DNA from: Pedobacter sp. Leaf216
Lineage (GTDB): Bacteria > Bacteroidota > Bacteroidia > Sphingobacteriales > Sphingobacteriaceae
Assembly (NCBI RefSeq): GCF_001421515.1
Contig: NZ_LMKM01000008.1
Location: 62,001 to 126,000 of the forward strand
Length of the DNA stretch: 64,000 nt
Direction of reading: 5' to 3'
The position numbers and the translations under genes are program-made. The notes beneath the pieces are model-generated. The model saw nothing but the letters and a program-made list of their open reading frames with translations, was not told where the DNA came from and searched no databases. The first letter of the stretch is position 1, and every line of letters begins with the position of its first letter. This document shows, one piece after another, positions 24,846 through 33,874 of this stretch.

Positions 24846-25771
24846 TGCTTCAATAAATTCTCTATCACTTTTCTTTTCACTTGTATAATCGTTCCGTGTT
24901 TATGCCCTTCGGGGATTGAAATTGATGCTGTTACATCTTTAAATGTCTTAAAATCGGAAGTTTTATAGGCAGAATAAATCTTTTGCCCATAGGCATCGAA
25001 ATAAATCAGCCAATCATTTTTTACTTTTACCACCGTTGGTCCTTCTGTTAATTTCGGACTAAAAGTTTGAGAAACATTTTGGTAAGGCCCCAGTGCATCT
25101 TTTGCAAAAGCAACTTTTAAATTCCTGTTTGGTCGGGTATTGTCTTTCAGTACCAATACATAATCTTTAGGAGCGCGTTTTACAATCACCGCATCAATTA
25201 CACTAAAACCAGGATCAAGAAATAGTTTAGGTTTAGAGAAGCTAACAAAATCTTTCGTGGTAATGCTGTACATCCGATGGTTGTTCTCTTCCTCTTCTAT
25301 TCCTTTAGTAAAACGGAATGGTATAGTTGAAGCCCAAATGATTATATATTCCTTTTTCTCGTTATCGTAAAAAATCTCTGGTGCCCAAGCATTAATTGTT
25401 TTTGGTTCGCTTTCCATTACCGGAAGGAATTTTTGTTCGCTCCAATTGATCAGATCCTTTGAACTGGCATAACCAAAACCTTTGTCACCCTTCCAACTGC
25501 AAGTCCATACTAAATGGAAAGTGCCGTCTGGCCCTTGAGCAATTGACGGATCGCGGAGTACTTTTTGCGTACCTACTGTTGGTTTCAAAAAGGTTTTATT
25601 TAAATCTGTCCAATGGTAAGCATCATAGCTGTATAAAAGCCTTAACCCTTCGTTTGCCGGCTCGTGGAAAGAGGTAAATAGGTAAGCCTGTTTTGAACAG
25701 GAACTTAATCCGCACAATAGCAGGCCAATTATAGCTAAGCGAAATGATGATATGGAATTGGGTTTAAACAC
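24842..25771 (-). CDS. GH43-like five-bladed glycosidase, lipoprotein
   Basis: The 309-residue protein has a lipobox (LCGLSSC). The five-bladed beta-propeller has KVLRDPSIAQGPDGTFHLVWT (Asp, proposed base), TINAWAPEIFYDNEKKEY (Asp setting the pKa) and LTEGPTVVKVKNDW (Glu acid). These sit in the order and spacing of GH43-like enzymes. GH43 members are mainly arabinofuranosidases, arabinanases or galactosidases, all relevant to pectin side chains. The length fits a single-domain enzyme. The fold is clear, but the subfamily and exact sugar are not assigned. Confidence 0.82.
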   Translation of the reverse strand: MFKPNSISSFRLAIIGLLLCGLSSCSKQAYLFTSFHEPANEGLRLLYSYDAYHWTDLNKTFLKPTVGTQKVLRDPSIAQGPDGTFHLVWTCSWKGDKGFGYASSKDLINWSEQKFLPVMESEPKTINAWAPEIFYDNEKKEYIIIWASTIPFRFTKGIEEEENNHRMYSITTKDFVSFSKPKLFLDPGFSVIDAVIVKRAPKDYVLVLKDNTRPNRNLKVAFAKDALGPYQNVSQTFSPKLTEGPTVVKVKNDWLIYFDAYGQKIYSAYKTSDFKTFKDVTASISIPEGHKHGTIIQVKRKVIENLLKH

Positions 25772-25802
25772 TTTTTTCTTTAGTTATTTTTTTTTCGTTT
25801 GG

Positions 25803-25888
25803 TCGTCATTTCGACCGAAGTGGAGAAATCTTTTAAAGTTGTTGTAAAAGATCTCTCGATTCCGCTGCGCTTCACTCGAGATGACGAA
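25803..25888. repeat. GTCATTTCGACC palindromic repeat
   Basis: TCGTCATTTCGACCGAAGTGG at the left and the inverted CTCGAGATGACGA at the right frame a hairpin element in the 125-bp gap between the GH140-like gene and the GH43-like gene. It belongs to the same family as 22596-22692 and 61123-61213. Confidence 0.8.
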
Positions 25889-25896
25889 TTATTCTC

Positions 25897-27297
25897 CTAT
25901 ATCTCTTCCAAAACCAATACCCAGTCATTTCCATTTGCAGGTTCACCTGGTGGATTAAATTCCTTAATGCCTTTATTTTCAAACTCTCCAATCGGCGTAG
26001 TTTTTCCTGTTCTTGGATCAAACCATGAAGCTTTTACTTCGTCACCATCAATTTTACCCATTTGTACACTGAAATTTTTACCAGTATAGGTGTATAACAT
26101 TGCAAACTCTTCGCCTCTTGTAGCAAGAACGCGCTCGTACTTATCTCCATTTTTACCAGCAACTAAAGTTTGGTCGGGTACACGGTCTAAATAAGAGTGC
26201 GAAAGCATTAAATCTTTCAGGTATTGCATCTGTTTTGCACCTGGGGCATTAATTGCCGTTATCCATTGATCTTTAGGACCATAAGCAGGTTTTAAATCTG
26301 TCTTTTTATACATCTGCATTACCGAATTGTGACCGTAAGTATAACCAAATGCACCTGCAAAAACCGACCAATAACCATATCTTCTTACATCGCTATCGGT
26401 CCAGCGCGGTTGCAGTGTATCATGTAAACCTTGTGGAATATCCTCATATGAAGGCTCCCCATCAATAGTTGGTTTGGTTGGTTTTAATTTATAATCAGCT
26501 TCGATGTATTTCCAGTTATCCTCTCCATAATGCAGTTGCTCATTTTTAGAAGTGTCTTGGTCGTAACGGCGGTGGCCTGACTGTACCATATCGAAATCGC
26601 ACCATTTTGCATTTTGAAACCACTGTGATGAAGCAGTACGGCCTCTTGGATGAAATGTAATTAAATGATTCGGATCATTTGCTCTTAAGGTTTTGCCGAT
26701 GGTGTTCCAAACAGCCGCACCTTCACTCCCTTTAATGTCGCCACCATTTAACCAGATAATATTCCATTTTTCTTTATAACGTTTGGCTAAAAACTCTGAA
26801 TAGGCTTTTGCCTGCTTTTCATTTACTTTTTTGGCCTTTACATTGGTTCCCCAAACCGGAACTAAAGCCATATAAAGACCTTTTTCTGCGGCCAGATCTA
26901 CGATATAATCTACATGGTCCCAATAATCGTAAGCCAAGGAATCTTTCGGATTATTGTCAGGTGTGAGCATTGGTTTGGAAACATCAGCATGAACAACTGA
27001 CGAATCTCCATATACATTTTTCGAAGGAACATCATGTAATAACATCACCTGAATAACATTAAAGCCCTTTTGTTTACGGTCTTCGAGATAGGTATTTGCT
27101 TCTTCGCGGGTTAAACGCCCGAAAAGTAACCAACCTGTATCGCCAAGCCAAAAGAAGGGTTTGCCATCCCCTGTGGTTAAATATCTTCCGTTTTCTGATA
27201 CCAAAAGGCTTTTATCCCCAAAATGAAATTTCTTTTTACAGCCAAAAGCAAGGCAAGAAACTAAAGCAAGTAGATATAGTATATATTTAATGTTCAT
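25897..27297 (-). CDS. GH140-like apiosidase (DUF4038 type)
   Basis: The 466-residue product has a lipoprotein-like leader (LALVSCLAFGCKKK). The TIM barrel starts with the DUF4038 pattern LTTGDGKPFFWLGDTGW. The catalytic candidates are Asp in WLNGGDIKG (residue 187) and Glu in TIDGEPSYED (residue 281), with GFNVIQVMLL and PVWG as barrel strands. GH140 enzymes cleave apiose-containing linkages that anchor RG-II side chains to the backbone. Its presence is the strongest single pointer to RG-II as a substrate. It lies one nucleotide after the next upstream gene, so co-transcription is likely. Confidence 0.83.
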   Translation of the reverse strand: MNIKYILYLLALVSCLAFGCKKKFHFGDKSLLVSENGRYLTTGDGKPFFWLGDTGWLLFGRLTREEANTYLEDRKQKGFNVIQVMLLHDVPSKNVYGDSSVVHADVSKPMLTPDNNPKDSLAYDYWDHVDYIVDLAAEKGLYMALVPVWGTNVKAKKVNEKQAKAYSEFLAKRYKEKWNIIWLNGGDIKGSEGAAVWNTIGKTLRANDPNHLITFHPRGRTASSQWFQNAKWCDFDMVQSGHRRYDQDTSKNEQLHYGEDNWKYIEADYKLKPTKPTIDGEPSYEDIPQGLHDTLQPRWTDSDVRRYGYWSVFAGAFGYTYGHNSVMQMYKKTDLKPAYGPKDQWITAINAPGAKQMQYLKDLMLSHSYLDRVPDQTLVAGKNGDKYERVLATRGEEFAMLYTYTGKNFSVQMGKIDGDEVKASWFDPRTGKTTPIGEFENKGIKEFNPPGEPANGNDWVLVLEEI

Positions 27298-27298
27298 A

Positions 27299-30200
27299 TT
27301 AAATTTTATTGATGATGAGTACCTCGTCGCCTGCTGCCACTTTATTCAGTTTTACAATTGCACCTCCATTAATTTTCTCTTCTTTTAGCACTTTACCATT
27401 TCTGGTATTGAGCACTTTTACATTGAATTTCCCTGTATTTTTACTTAGATCGAGGTCTATTGCATTTGGTGAGGCATTGTATAAAATATAAGCTTTACCT
27501 GCATTTTCCAGCCCATATTGTTTAGCCGATTTACCTGCAAGAAGAAAAGGTTTCATTGAAGAAGCAGCACTTAAAACTGTTTTATCTATATCGTTAACGT
27601 TTGATAAAGAACCACCTGCCATTAAAATCGCCCATCCAAAACTATCAAAGCTATCTCCCGAATACATTACAGCTTTTTCAGGGAACTTATTCTTATATTC
27701 GGAAACGGCATGGTAAACTTCTTCGAAAGATGTTTTCTTAGGTTTTAGCAAACGGGCATGTTGTCGCGGTGCCAAACTTAAACCACCTTGCGGTGCGTAA
27801 GCTGTTCCATCGGCCTGATAATGCCAATACCTGATATCTATTAAATTAATCACACTTGCACGTTCAGGATCGGCTAAAATGGCATCCTGCACATCTTTTG
27901 TTACACTCAAACCAATAATTGGGTGTTTGCCTGTTTCTTTCTCCCATTCTTTTATGGTATCGATCCAGAATTGAACGAAATGAAGCGGACCGGTAAATTC
28001 GGCACCGATTAACTGAATTACACCAGTATTTCCATTAAAATTTTCCAGGCATTTTCTGATGTAAGCCTTATGGATTGCTTTACGATGCTCATTGCTGATG
28101 TCGTAAAACTGCTCGGCCATAAAAATGCGTTTATCGCCAGCATATGGCACAGGCTCAGGAAAACCCGTATTGTTGATGTTGTTTGCAGTACGCCATGGAA
28201 AGTCGGCATAGTGTGCTCCGGCTTCGATAATGTTGTGCTGAAAATAATTTTCGTGGATTAAAACCAGGCCTTTTTGATCGGCAAGGTTGGCGAATTGCTT
28301 TAACCTGTCCCAATACCATAAATTGTATTTGGTAATGTCGTATTTGCTTAAACCATCCCAGGCTTTATCCTGGCCGCTACGGGCAAAAGGCAATTCGTAA
28401 AAAGGTGCCCAAACCTCGCCATCCATACGGCGGATTCGCTCATGATCATCTCTTCTTCTGTCGTACCAAAGGCCGTAATTGTGATCGAGCACTTTAACAG
28501 TGCCATTTTTCATCGCATCTGTGATCGAATCCAAATCATCCGTTAAGCCATTGCCTGAACGGCCAGGAACGAAACGCGTAATATGAAATTTAGTATTTTT
28601 CAATCCATACGGACGGGCACTCCCATTCCACCAGGGAACATCCTGGCGATTACCCACCACAACTTCATTGCCACGCACCAACCAGCCGTTTTTAACCGTC
28701 ATTGCATCAGCAAGTGCAGGTTGAATAACTTTATCAAGACCAATTTTATCAATACTTTTTGCAGAACCGGCATCGGTTATGATTTTATCCCGATCTGTTA
28801 CGGCATCAATATATTCGGAAACTGTTAAAGCAGGTTTATACGCCAGCTTAGTCAGTTTTAAAGCTACATCAACAGGCGGACTGCTTGATGCTTCTGTTTC
28901 TACAGGAAGTACAAAATTTCGTTTTTCTGCTTCATTACCCAATCTATCTTTAAGTTGGGCATAATATAAACTTCGAGGCTGGATCTGTTCGTTTGACATA
29001 TCCCAATAACCGTTCCCGGCAAATTGCGACCAGGTTCCAAAAGCCCAATTTTGTGCTGTTGGTGGTTGAAAATTATCAACCCTTGCAGCGCTACATTGCC
29101 AGAATACACTATTTGCCGCACCCCAACCGGCTCCTTGGCCATCTTGTCCACGGTTTAAATAACTTAAGGCCTGTCCGTCAATATTTACTATATCGAATAA
29201 CACACCTGATGCCCAGCTATCAATAGCACCACTAAAACTGAATGGCAAATAAGATTGGCATTGTACAAAAACATTAGGACCCGGGGCACAAAAGCCTACA
29301 GCAAAATCATGGTAGCCATATTCTGAGTATAACCTTTGAAAAAGCGTTTGCTGACCAGTGGTTAAAAATGTAAATCTTCGTTCACCACCAATTTCAGAAA
29401 CTGGGGCAAGTGATTTACAATCTTCAACTGTAATTCTTTTAGCGGTTTCAAGTACATTAACGGCAGAGCCGGCAAAATGCTCAAAAACAACCTGACGAAC
29501 CCATGCATCCTGGGTATTTTCTACGCAGATGGCTGTCCAGCGATGGTATTCATCCTTACTATTTTCCTTATGGTAATCTGATTCGATTTTTAGATTTTCG
29601 ATACCTGTTCGTGAAATTCTACCTTCCCATTTGTATTTAGAAATGGTTGCTCCACCAAACTTAGCATCTAAAGCCGTGGTAATAGGTGCATCAAAAGTAA
29701 TGGTATTGCCGTTCATGGCGATAATCTTTCTATCCCAATGGATGTCTCTTGTTCCAGGTTTCCAGCCTAAAGCACTTTCTCCTCCACCAAACTCTACCGT
29801 TTTTAGCGTTTCGATCCACTCTTTGGTTGATGGACGGTGAATCAAAATTTCATCACCAACCTTTAATCCGCTGGTACTTGCTAAGGTTACTTTATTTGCA
29901 TTAACAGGTACTAAAGGATCAGTAATGGCGATAGCTTTTTCTTCCAACTTATTCTTTTGGCCTAAAATTCTGATTACGCCAATCCGGTCTAAACCTGTTG
30001 CAAAAATCTTTGTGCCGTTTTCGCCCATTCCACTACCACGGAGTACCACTCCGGAGGCTGACAACCTTAATGTTCCTGCAACTTCGTAAGTGCCTTTTTC
30101 TAAAAATACTGCTCCACGTAAACCATCTTTACCGATTGGCAATTTAGCTACATAATTTAGGGCTGATTGAATTCTTAAAGTGGCATCGCCCTTTGAAACA

Positions 30201-30460
30201 GGAACAACTACCTTTATTGTTGCATTGGGAATCGCTTTTTCGCCCGCCATGTAACCCGCATAAGAAAAATCGGGAATCCGGTTTCCTTCCGCATCTGGAG
30301 TGTAAGCCATTTTGCCATCTTTTCCTTTAAAAATCGGCTTTGGAGGCTCAACAGGCTTTGTTTTTTGCGCATAAGAAAAGTTAATCGCCAAAAGAGCCAT
30401 GACCAAAATCGGTAAGGCTTTTATTTGTATGGTTTTTAATATATGGTTAGTTTTTGGCAT
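27299..30460 (-). CDS. Large secreted protein: beta-helix domain fused to a TIM-barrel-like domain
   Basis: From the ATG at 30460 (signal peptide ALPILVMALLAINFSYAQ) the product has 1053 residues. Residues about 50-560 form a pectate-lyase-like parallel beta-helix (FLEKGTYEVAGTLRLSASGVVLRGSGMG, VFEHFAGSAVNVL, EDCKSLAPVSEIGGERRF). A linker follows (about 570-620). A second domain of about 400 residues (YNLWYWDRLKQFANLADQKG, GVIQLIGAEFTGP, HPIIGLSVTKDVQDAI, VMYSGDSFDSFGW) looks like a TIM-barrel glycosidase. The closing beta-sandwich is AYILYNASPNAIDLDL. It resembles uncharacterised Bacteroidota proteins seen in pectin loci (DUF6298-like, from recall). A catalytic residue cannot be named; Glu in GAEFTGP and Asp in SGDSFDS are candidates. 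Confidence 0.7.
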   Translation of the reverse strand: MPKTNHILKTIQIKALPILVMALLAINFSYAQKTKPVEPPKPIFKGKDGKMAYTPDAEGNRIPDFSYAGYMAGEKAIPNATIKVVVPVSKGDATLRIQSALNYVAKLPIGKDGLRGAVFLEKGTYEVAGTLRLSASGVVLRGSGMGENGTKIFATGLDRIGVIRILGQKNKLEEKAIAITDPLVPVNANKVTLASTSGLKVGDEILIHRPSTKEWIETLKTVEFGGGESALGWKPGTRDIHWDRKIIAMNGNTITFDAPITTALDAKFGGATISKYKWEGRISRTGIENLKIESDYHKENSKDEYHRWTAICVENTQDAWVRQVVFEHFAGSAVNVLETAKRITVEDCKSLAPVSEIGGERRFTFLTTGQQTLFQRLYSEYGYHDFAVGFCAPGPNVFVQCQSYLPFSFSGAIDSWASGVLFDIVNIDGQALSYLNRGQDGQGAGWGAANSVFWQCSAARVDNFQPPTAQNWAFGTWSQFAGNGYWDMSNEQIQPRSLYYAQLKDRLGNEAEKRNFVLPVETEASSSPPVDVALKLTKLAYKPALTVSEYIDAVTDRDKIITDAGSAKSIDKIGLDKVIQPALADAMTVKNGWLVRGNEVVVGNRQDVPWWNGSARPYGLKNTKFHITRFVPGRSGNGLTDDLDSITDAMKNGTVKVLDHNYGLWYDRRRDDHERIRRMDGEVWAPFYELPFARSGQDKAWDGLSKYDITKYNLWYWDRLKQFANLADQKGLVLIHENYFQHNIIEAGAHYADFPWRTANNINNTGFPEPVPYAGDKRIFMAEQFYDISNEHRKAIHKAYIRKCLENFNGNTGVIQLIGAEFTGPLHFVQFWIDTIKEWEKETGKHPIIGLSVTKDVQDAILADPERASVINLIDIRYWHYQADGTAYAPQGGLSLAPRQHARLLKPKKTSFEEVYHAVSEYKNKFPEKAVMYSGDSFDSFGWAILMAGGSLSNVNDIDKTVLSAASSMKPFLLAGKSAKQYGLENAGKAYILYNASPNAIDLDLSKNTGKFNVKVLNTRNGKVLKEEKINGGAIVKLNKVAAGDEVLIINKI

Positions 30461-30576
30461 TGATGTTTTTTTAATCAACTTTCTACAAGCACGCGTCACC
30501 CTGAATTCATTTCACGACACAAGAAAAGCAAAATTGCTATAAGACTGCCAAGCCTTTGCGCTTTCAGCTTTAGTCT
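30461..30576. other. Short gap between the beta-helix giant and the pectate lyase
   Basis: The gap holds a degenerate repeat-like word GTCACCCTGAATTCATTTCA (30495-30514) and a T-rich stretch. No promoter is evident, so the lyase pair and the downstream genes may be one transcript. Confidence 0.4.
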
Positions 30577-32217
30577 TTAACCTTTACCTGGCCTCACCTT
30601 ATTAATATCGACCAAGCTATTTAAATAAATTTCAATATTGGCATAACCAGATTTCGATAGTTTTGTGGCATCTTTGGCATCTTTTGGATTAAGTCCATTT
30701 TTGGTTTCCCAGGCATCCGGAATTCCGTCATGGTCTGTATCTACATACGGTTTTCCTTTGTATTCCGGGTAACCACCTACTTGTGCAATATCAGAAATAA
30801 TTCCTTTTTTATACGAATCGGCAGGTAATCTACGCTTTACATAACTCTGTTTAGCAGGCAATTTCCCATCTTCAACATGTTCAATTTTACCCGTTGTAAC
30901 CTGTTTAACAATGCGTTGGTCTACCGCATCGCGAACAGGTAAAGATGCACCGGCATTAGCCAGCACATAATCGTATGCTTTCTTAGTATCGATGATTGAA
31001 ACTTTGGCCATAGGCAATGGTTTATCCACTTTTATCGAATCTAATAACTTTTGCTTATCCCGCTTACTTTCTGGCTGAATGCCGCCATCCCAGTTGTTTT
31101 TAGTTACTTTTTCATTCCCTTCGATAATGTTTCCGGTTACATAAGCCTTGCCAAATTCATTAGCAAATTTTTTGTCTCTTCCAGACTCTGGCTTTAAGAT
31201 ACGATAAGAAATCGGCTCGCCTGCAGGTGTAATTGGTCCGGGTTTGTAATAATTATTAATGAAACTGTAAAACGAAGCATTATCGCCACCATCTGCACTT
31301 CTGTTCCACCAGTTAAAGATCACGTTATTGGCGAAACCAAAATCGCCATACATACCAACAGATGGATTTCGGCTGATATTTGATGCCCAAAGGTTACGCA
31401 TAAAAGTTGAATTTAAACCACCAATGGTGCTGCCGAAAGCATGGTTATAGGTGTCTAAAGCTTCAGAAAAAATCGAATTTTGAATGGTAACATTTACTGT
31501 TGGTAATTTCTCAGGTTTGGAACCGTCTTTTTTGTCGTAAACATGGCGATAGATGGACATATTTTCATCTAATCCCCAGCTCGCAGAAACGTGGTCGATA
31601 ATAATATTCCCTACGGGATTACCGCCAATTGCATCATCTCTACGGGTAACATCAGTTGCCCCACGGCGGAAACGCATGTAACGGATCACAACATCATGGG
31701 TATTGATCCAAACGGATTCGCCAGCCACACAAACCCCATCACCAGGTGCGCTCTGGCCAGCGATTGTAATGTAAGGTGCACGGATAATCAATGGTGTTTT
31801 TAACCGGATAATACCAGAAACATTAAAAACAATAATTCGCGCTCCACCTTGTTCACAGGCCTCACGTAAGGTTCCTTTGCCCGAATCATCAAGACTGGTT
31901 ACAACATAAACTTTCCCGCCTCTACCGCCAAAAGAATAAGCACCACCACCTTCTGCACCAGGAAAGGCAACCGTTTTGGCTTGAGGCAAATCACTTGGTT
32001 TGGCCGCCCATGGGATGTAAGGTTTACCATGTTTAGCCTCTTCATCAACAATGTGTTTAACTTTCAGAAATTGAAGTTCTGATTGTTCTTCAATGCTTTT
32101 TAATAGCGAATCGGCTTTTTTTTCCATTGCCTCAGGGATAACCGGATATTGCGCAAAAGCAACATTTCCTAGCCCGCATAAAGCAATTATGCTAAAAATT
32201 GAATTCCAGGTACGCAT
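30577..32217 (-). CDS. Pectate lyase, PL1-like, copy 2
   Basis: The 546-residue product has a signal peptide (FSIIALCGLGNVAFAQ). It then shows PGAEGGGAYSFGGRGGKVYVV, typical of PL1-like pectate lyases. LREACEQGGARIIVFNVSG, YMRFRRGATDVTRRDDAIGG and IIDHVSASWGLDENMS are the helix turns that carry calcium ligands and the catalytic arginine region. The C-terminus holds a calcium-binding DTDHDGIPDAWETKNGLNP motif. It cleaves polygalacturonate by beta-elimination. It lies one nucleotide after the paralog at 32219-33874, so the two genes are a tandem duplication. It is slightly shorter than its neighbour. Confidence 0.92.
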   Translation of the reverse strand: MRTWNSIFSIIALCGLGNVAFAQYPVIPEAMEKKADSLLKSIEEQSELQFLKVKHIVDEEAKHGKPYIPWAAKPSDLPQAKTVAFPGAEGGGAYSFGGRGGKVYVVTSLDDSGKGTLREACEQGGARIIVFNVSGIIRLKTPLIIRAPYITIAGQSAPGDGVCVAGESVWINTHDVVIRYMRFRRGATDVTRRDDAIGGNPVGNIIIDHVSASWGLDENMSIYRHVYDKKDGSKPEKLPTVNVTIQNSIFSEALDTYNHAFGSTIGGLNSTFMRNLWASNISRNPSVGMYGDFGFANNVIFNWWNRSADGGDNASFYSFINNYYKPGPITPAGEPISYRILKPESGRDKKFANEFGKAYVTGNIIEGNEKVTKNNWDGGIQPESKRDKQKLLDSIKVDKPLPMAKVSIIDTKKAYDYVLANAGASLPVRDAVDQRIVKQVTTGKIEHVEDGKLPAKQSYVKRRLPADSYKKGIISDIAQVGGYPEYKGKPYVDTDHDGIPDAWETKNGLNPKDAKDATKLSKSGYANIEIYLNSLVDINKVRPGKG

Positions 32218-32218
32218 A

Positions 32219-33874
32219 TTAGTTAGGCTTTACAATGGAGACAGGAACAACACTATTTAAATATACTTCGATGTTGGAATAGCCGCTTTTAGTAATCTTT
32301 GCGGCATCAGCTGCATCTTTTGGGTTTAATCCGTTTTTCAACTCATAGGCATCAGGCATACCATCATCATCACTGTCTTTATATGGCGCTCCTTTATATT
32401 CCGGATAACCTCCTACCTGAGAAACTTCTGTTATAATACCTTGTTTATAAGAATCGCCAGGTAACCTGCGGTGTTCGAATTGAAAAGCAGATGGTTTAGC
32501 ATTAGGATGAACTTCAATTTTTCCGGTAGCAACCTGCTTAACTACACGGGTATCAACCGGATCTCTTTTTGGTAGGGTGGCACCAGCATTTGCCAATACA
32601 TATTTTTTAGCTTGTAGGGTTGGAATGATGCTAATTTTAGGCATCGGAAACGGATCTTTTGCTTTCATCGCTGCAAAATACTTACTTGCAGCCTCATACG
32701 ACATGAGGTTTCCTTTTTTATCCTCCAACTGCACGCCTCCATCCCAATTGTTTTTGGTTACTTTTTCATTGCCATCAATGATATTTCCGGCAACATAGGC
32801 CCTGCCAAAAACCACATATGGCAATTTACTGCGGCCAGATTCTGGCTTTAAAATGCGGTAACTGATCGGGTCTTTTAATTCAGTAACCGGACCAGGTTTA
32901 TAAAAGTTGTTGATGATGTTGTATTGTGCGGTATAATCGCCACCATCTGTTGAGCGGTTGTTCCAGTTAAATACTACGTTATTGGCGAAGTTAAAAATGC
33001 CGTTCCATCCGATTGATGGGTTACGGGCACCGTTATCGGCCCAAAGGTTACGTACAAAGGCACAATTTTCGCCACCTAAAGTACTTCCGAACGCATGGTT
33101 CCAATAATCTAAAGCTTCAGAGAAAATTGAATTTTGGATCGTAATGTTAACCGTTCCTAATTTCTCCTCAGTTTTTCCTGTACTATCGTTGTACATGTGG
33201 CGGTACATCGACATGTTTTCATCCAAGCCCCAACTTGCCGAAACATGGTCGATCATGATGTTTCCAACCGGATTTCCACCAATGGCATCATCACGGCGGC
33301 CTACAAAAGTTTCGCCTCGTCTAAAACGCATAAAGCGAACAATAACATCGTGGGTATTTAGCCAAACCGACTCGCCAGCAACACAAACACCATCGCCAGG
33401 TGCTGTTTGGCCAGCAATTGTAATATATGGGGCACGGATAATTAAAGGAGTTTTTAACCTGATAATACCAGCCACATTGAAAACTACAATCCTTGCGCCC
33501 CCTTGTTCACAGGCATCGCGTAAAGAACCAGGACCCTTATCATTTAAATTTTTGACTACAATTACCCTACCGCCATGGCCACCAAAACTGTAGGAACCGC
33601 CACCCTCTGCCCCGGGAAAAGCCAATAATTTAGATTGAGGTAAATCTGTAGGTCGGCCCGCCCATGGAATATAAGGTTTGCCTTCACCTGCTTCTTTTGC
33701 AATAATAGGCTTGGCTTTTTCCCATGCTATATCCGATTGATGATAGGCTTCTTTCATCATCGAATCAGAAGATTTTTTAACGTCAGCCGGAATATTCGGA
33801 TATTGTGCAAAGGTATAATTTGCCGAGAGGATTAATGCTGTTGTAGCCAACAGATTTAAAAAGTTCTTTTTCAT
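32219..33874 (-). CDS. Pectate lyase, PL1-like, copy 1
   Basis: The 551-residue paralog of the adjacent lyase has a signal peptide (LLATTALILSANYTFAQ). It has PGAEGGGSYSFGGHGG, LRDACEQGGARIVVFNVAGI, FMRFRRGETFVGRRDDAIGG and IDHVSASWGLDENMS. The two copies share long identical stretches (for example RLKTPLIIRAPYITIAGQ), so they split recently. The C-terminal DSDDDGMPDAYELKNGLNP is a calcium-binding loop. It is the first gene of the minus-strand array. Upstream, from 33875, lies a regulatory block shared with both susC genes and preceded by terminators of the previous operon, which argues for its own promoter. Confidence 0.93.
   Translation of the reverse strand: MKKNFLNLLATTALILSANYTFAQYPNIPADVKKSSDSMMKEAYHQSDIAWEKAKPIIAKEAGEGKPYIPWAGRPTDLPQSKLLAFPGAEGGGSYSFGGHGGRVIVVKNLNDKGPGSLRDACEQGGARIVVFNVAGIIRLKTPLIIRAPYITIAGQTAPGDGVCVAGESVWLNTHDVIVRFMRFRRGETFVGRRDDAIGGNPVGNIMIDHVSASWGLDENMSMYRHMYNDSTGKTEEKLGTVNITIQNSIFSEALDYWNHAFGSTLGGENCAFVRNLWADNGARNPSIGWNGIFNFANNVVFNWNNRSTDGGDYTAQYNIINNFYKPGPVTELKDPISYRILKPESGRSKLPYVVFGRAYVAGNIIDGNEKVTKNNWDGGVQLEDKKGNLMSYEAASKYFAAMKAKDPFPMPKISIIPTLQAKKYVLANAGATLPKRDPVDTRVVKQVATGKIEVHPNAKPSAFQFEHRRLPGDSYKQGIITEVSQVGGYPEYKGAPYKDSDDDGMPDAYELKNGLNPKDAADAAKITKSGYSNIEVYLNSVVPVSIVKPN

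Noticed and set aside
33144-33593. 149-residue plus-strand open frame
   Set aside because: It is antisense to the pectate lyase, whose motifs are intact on the minus strand.
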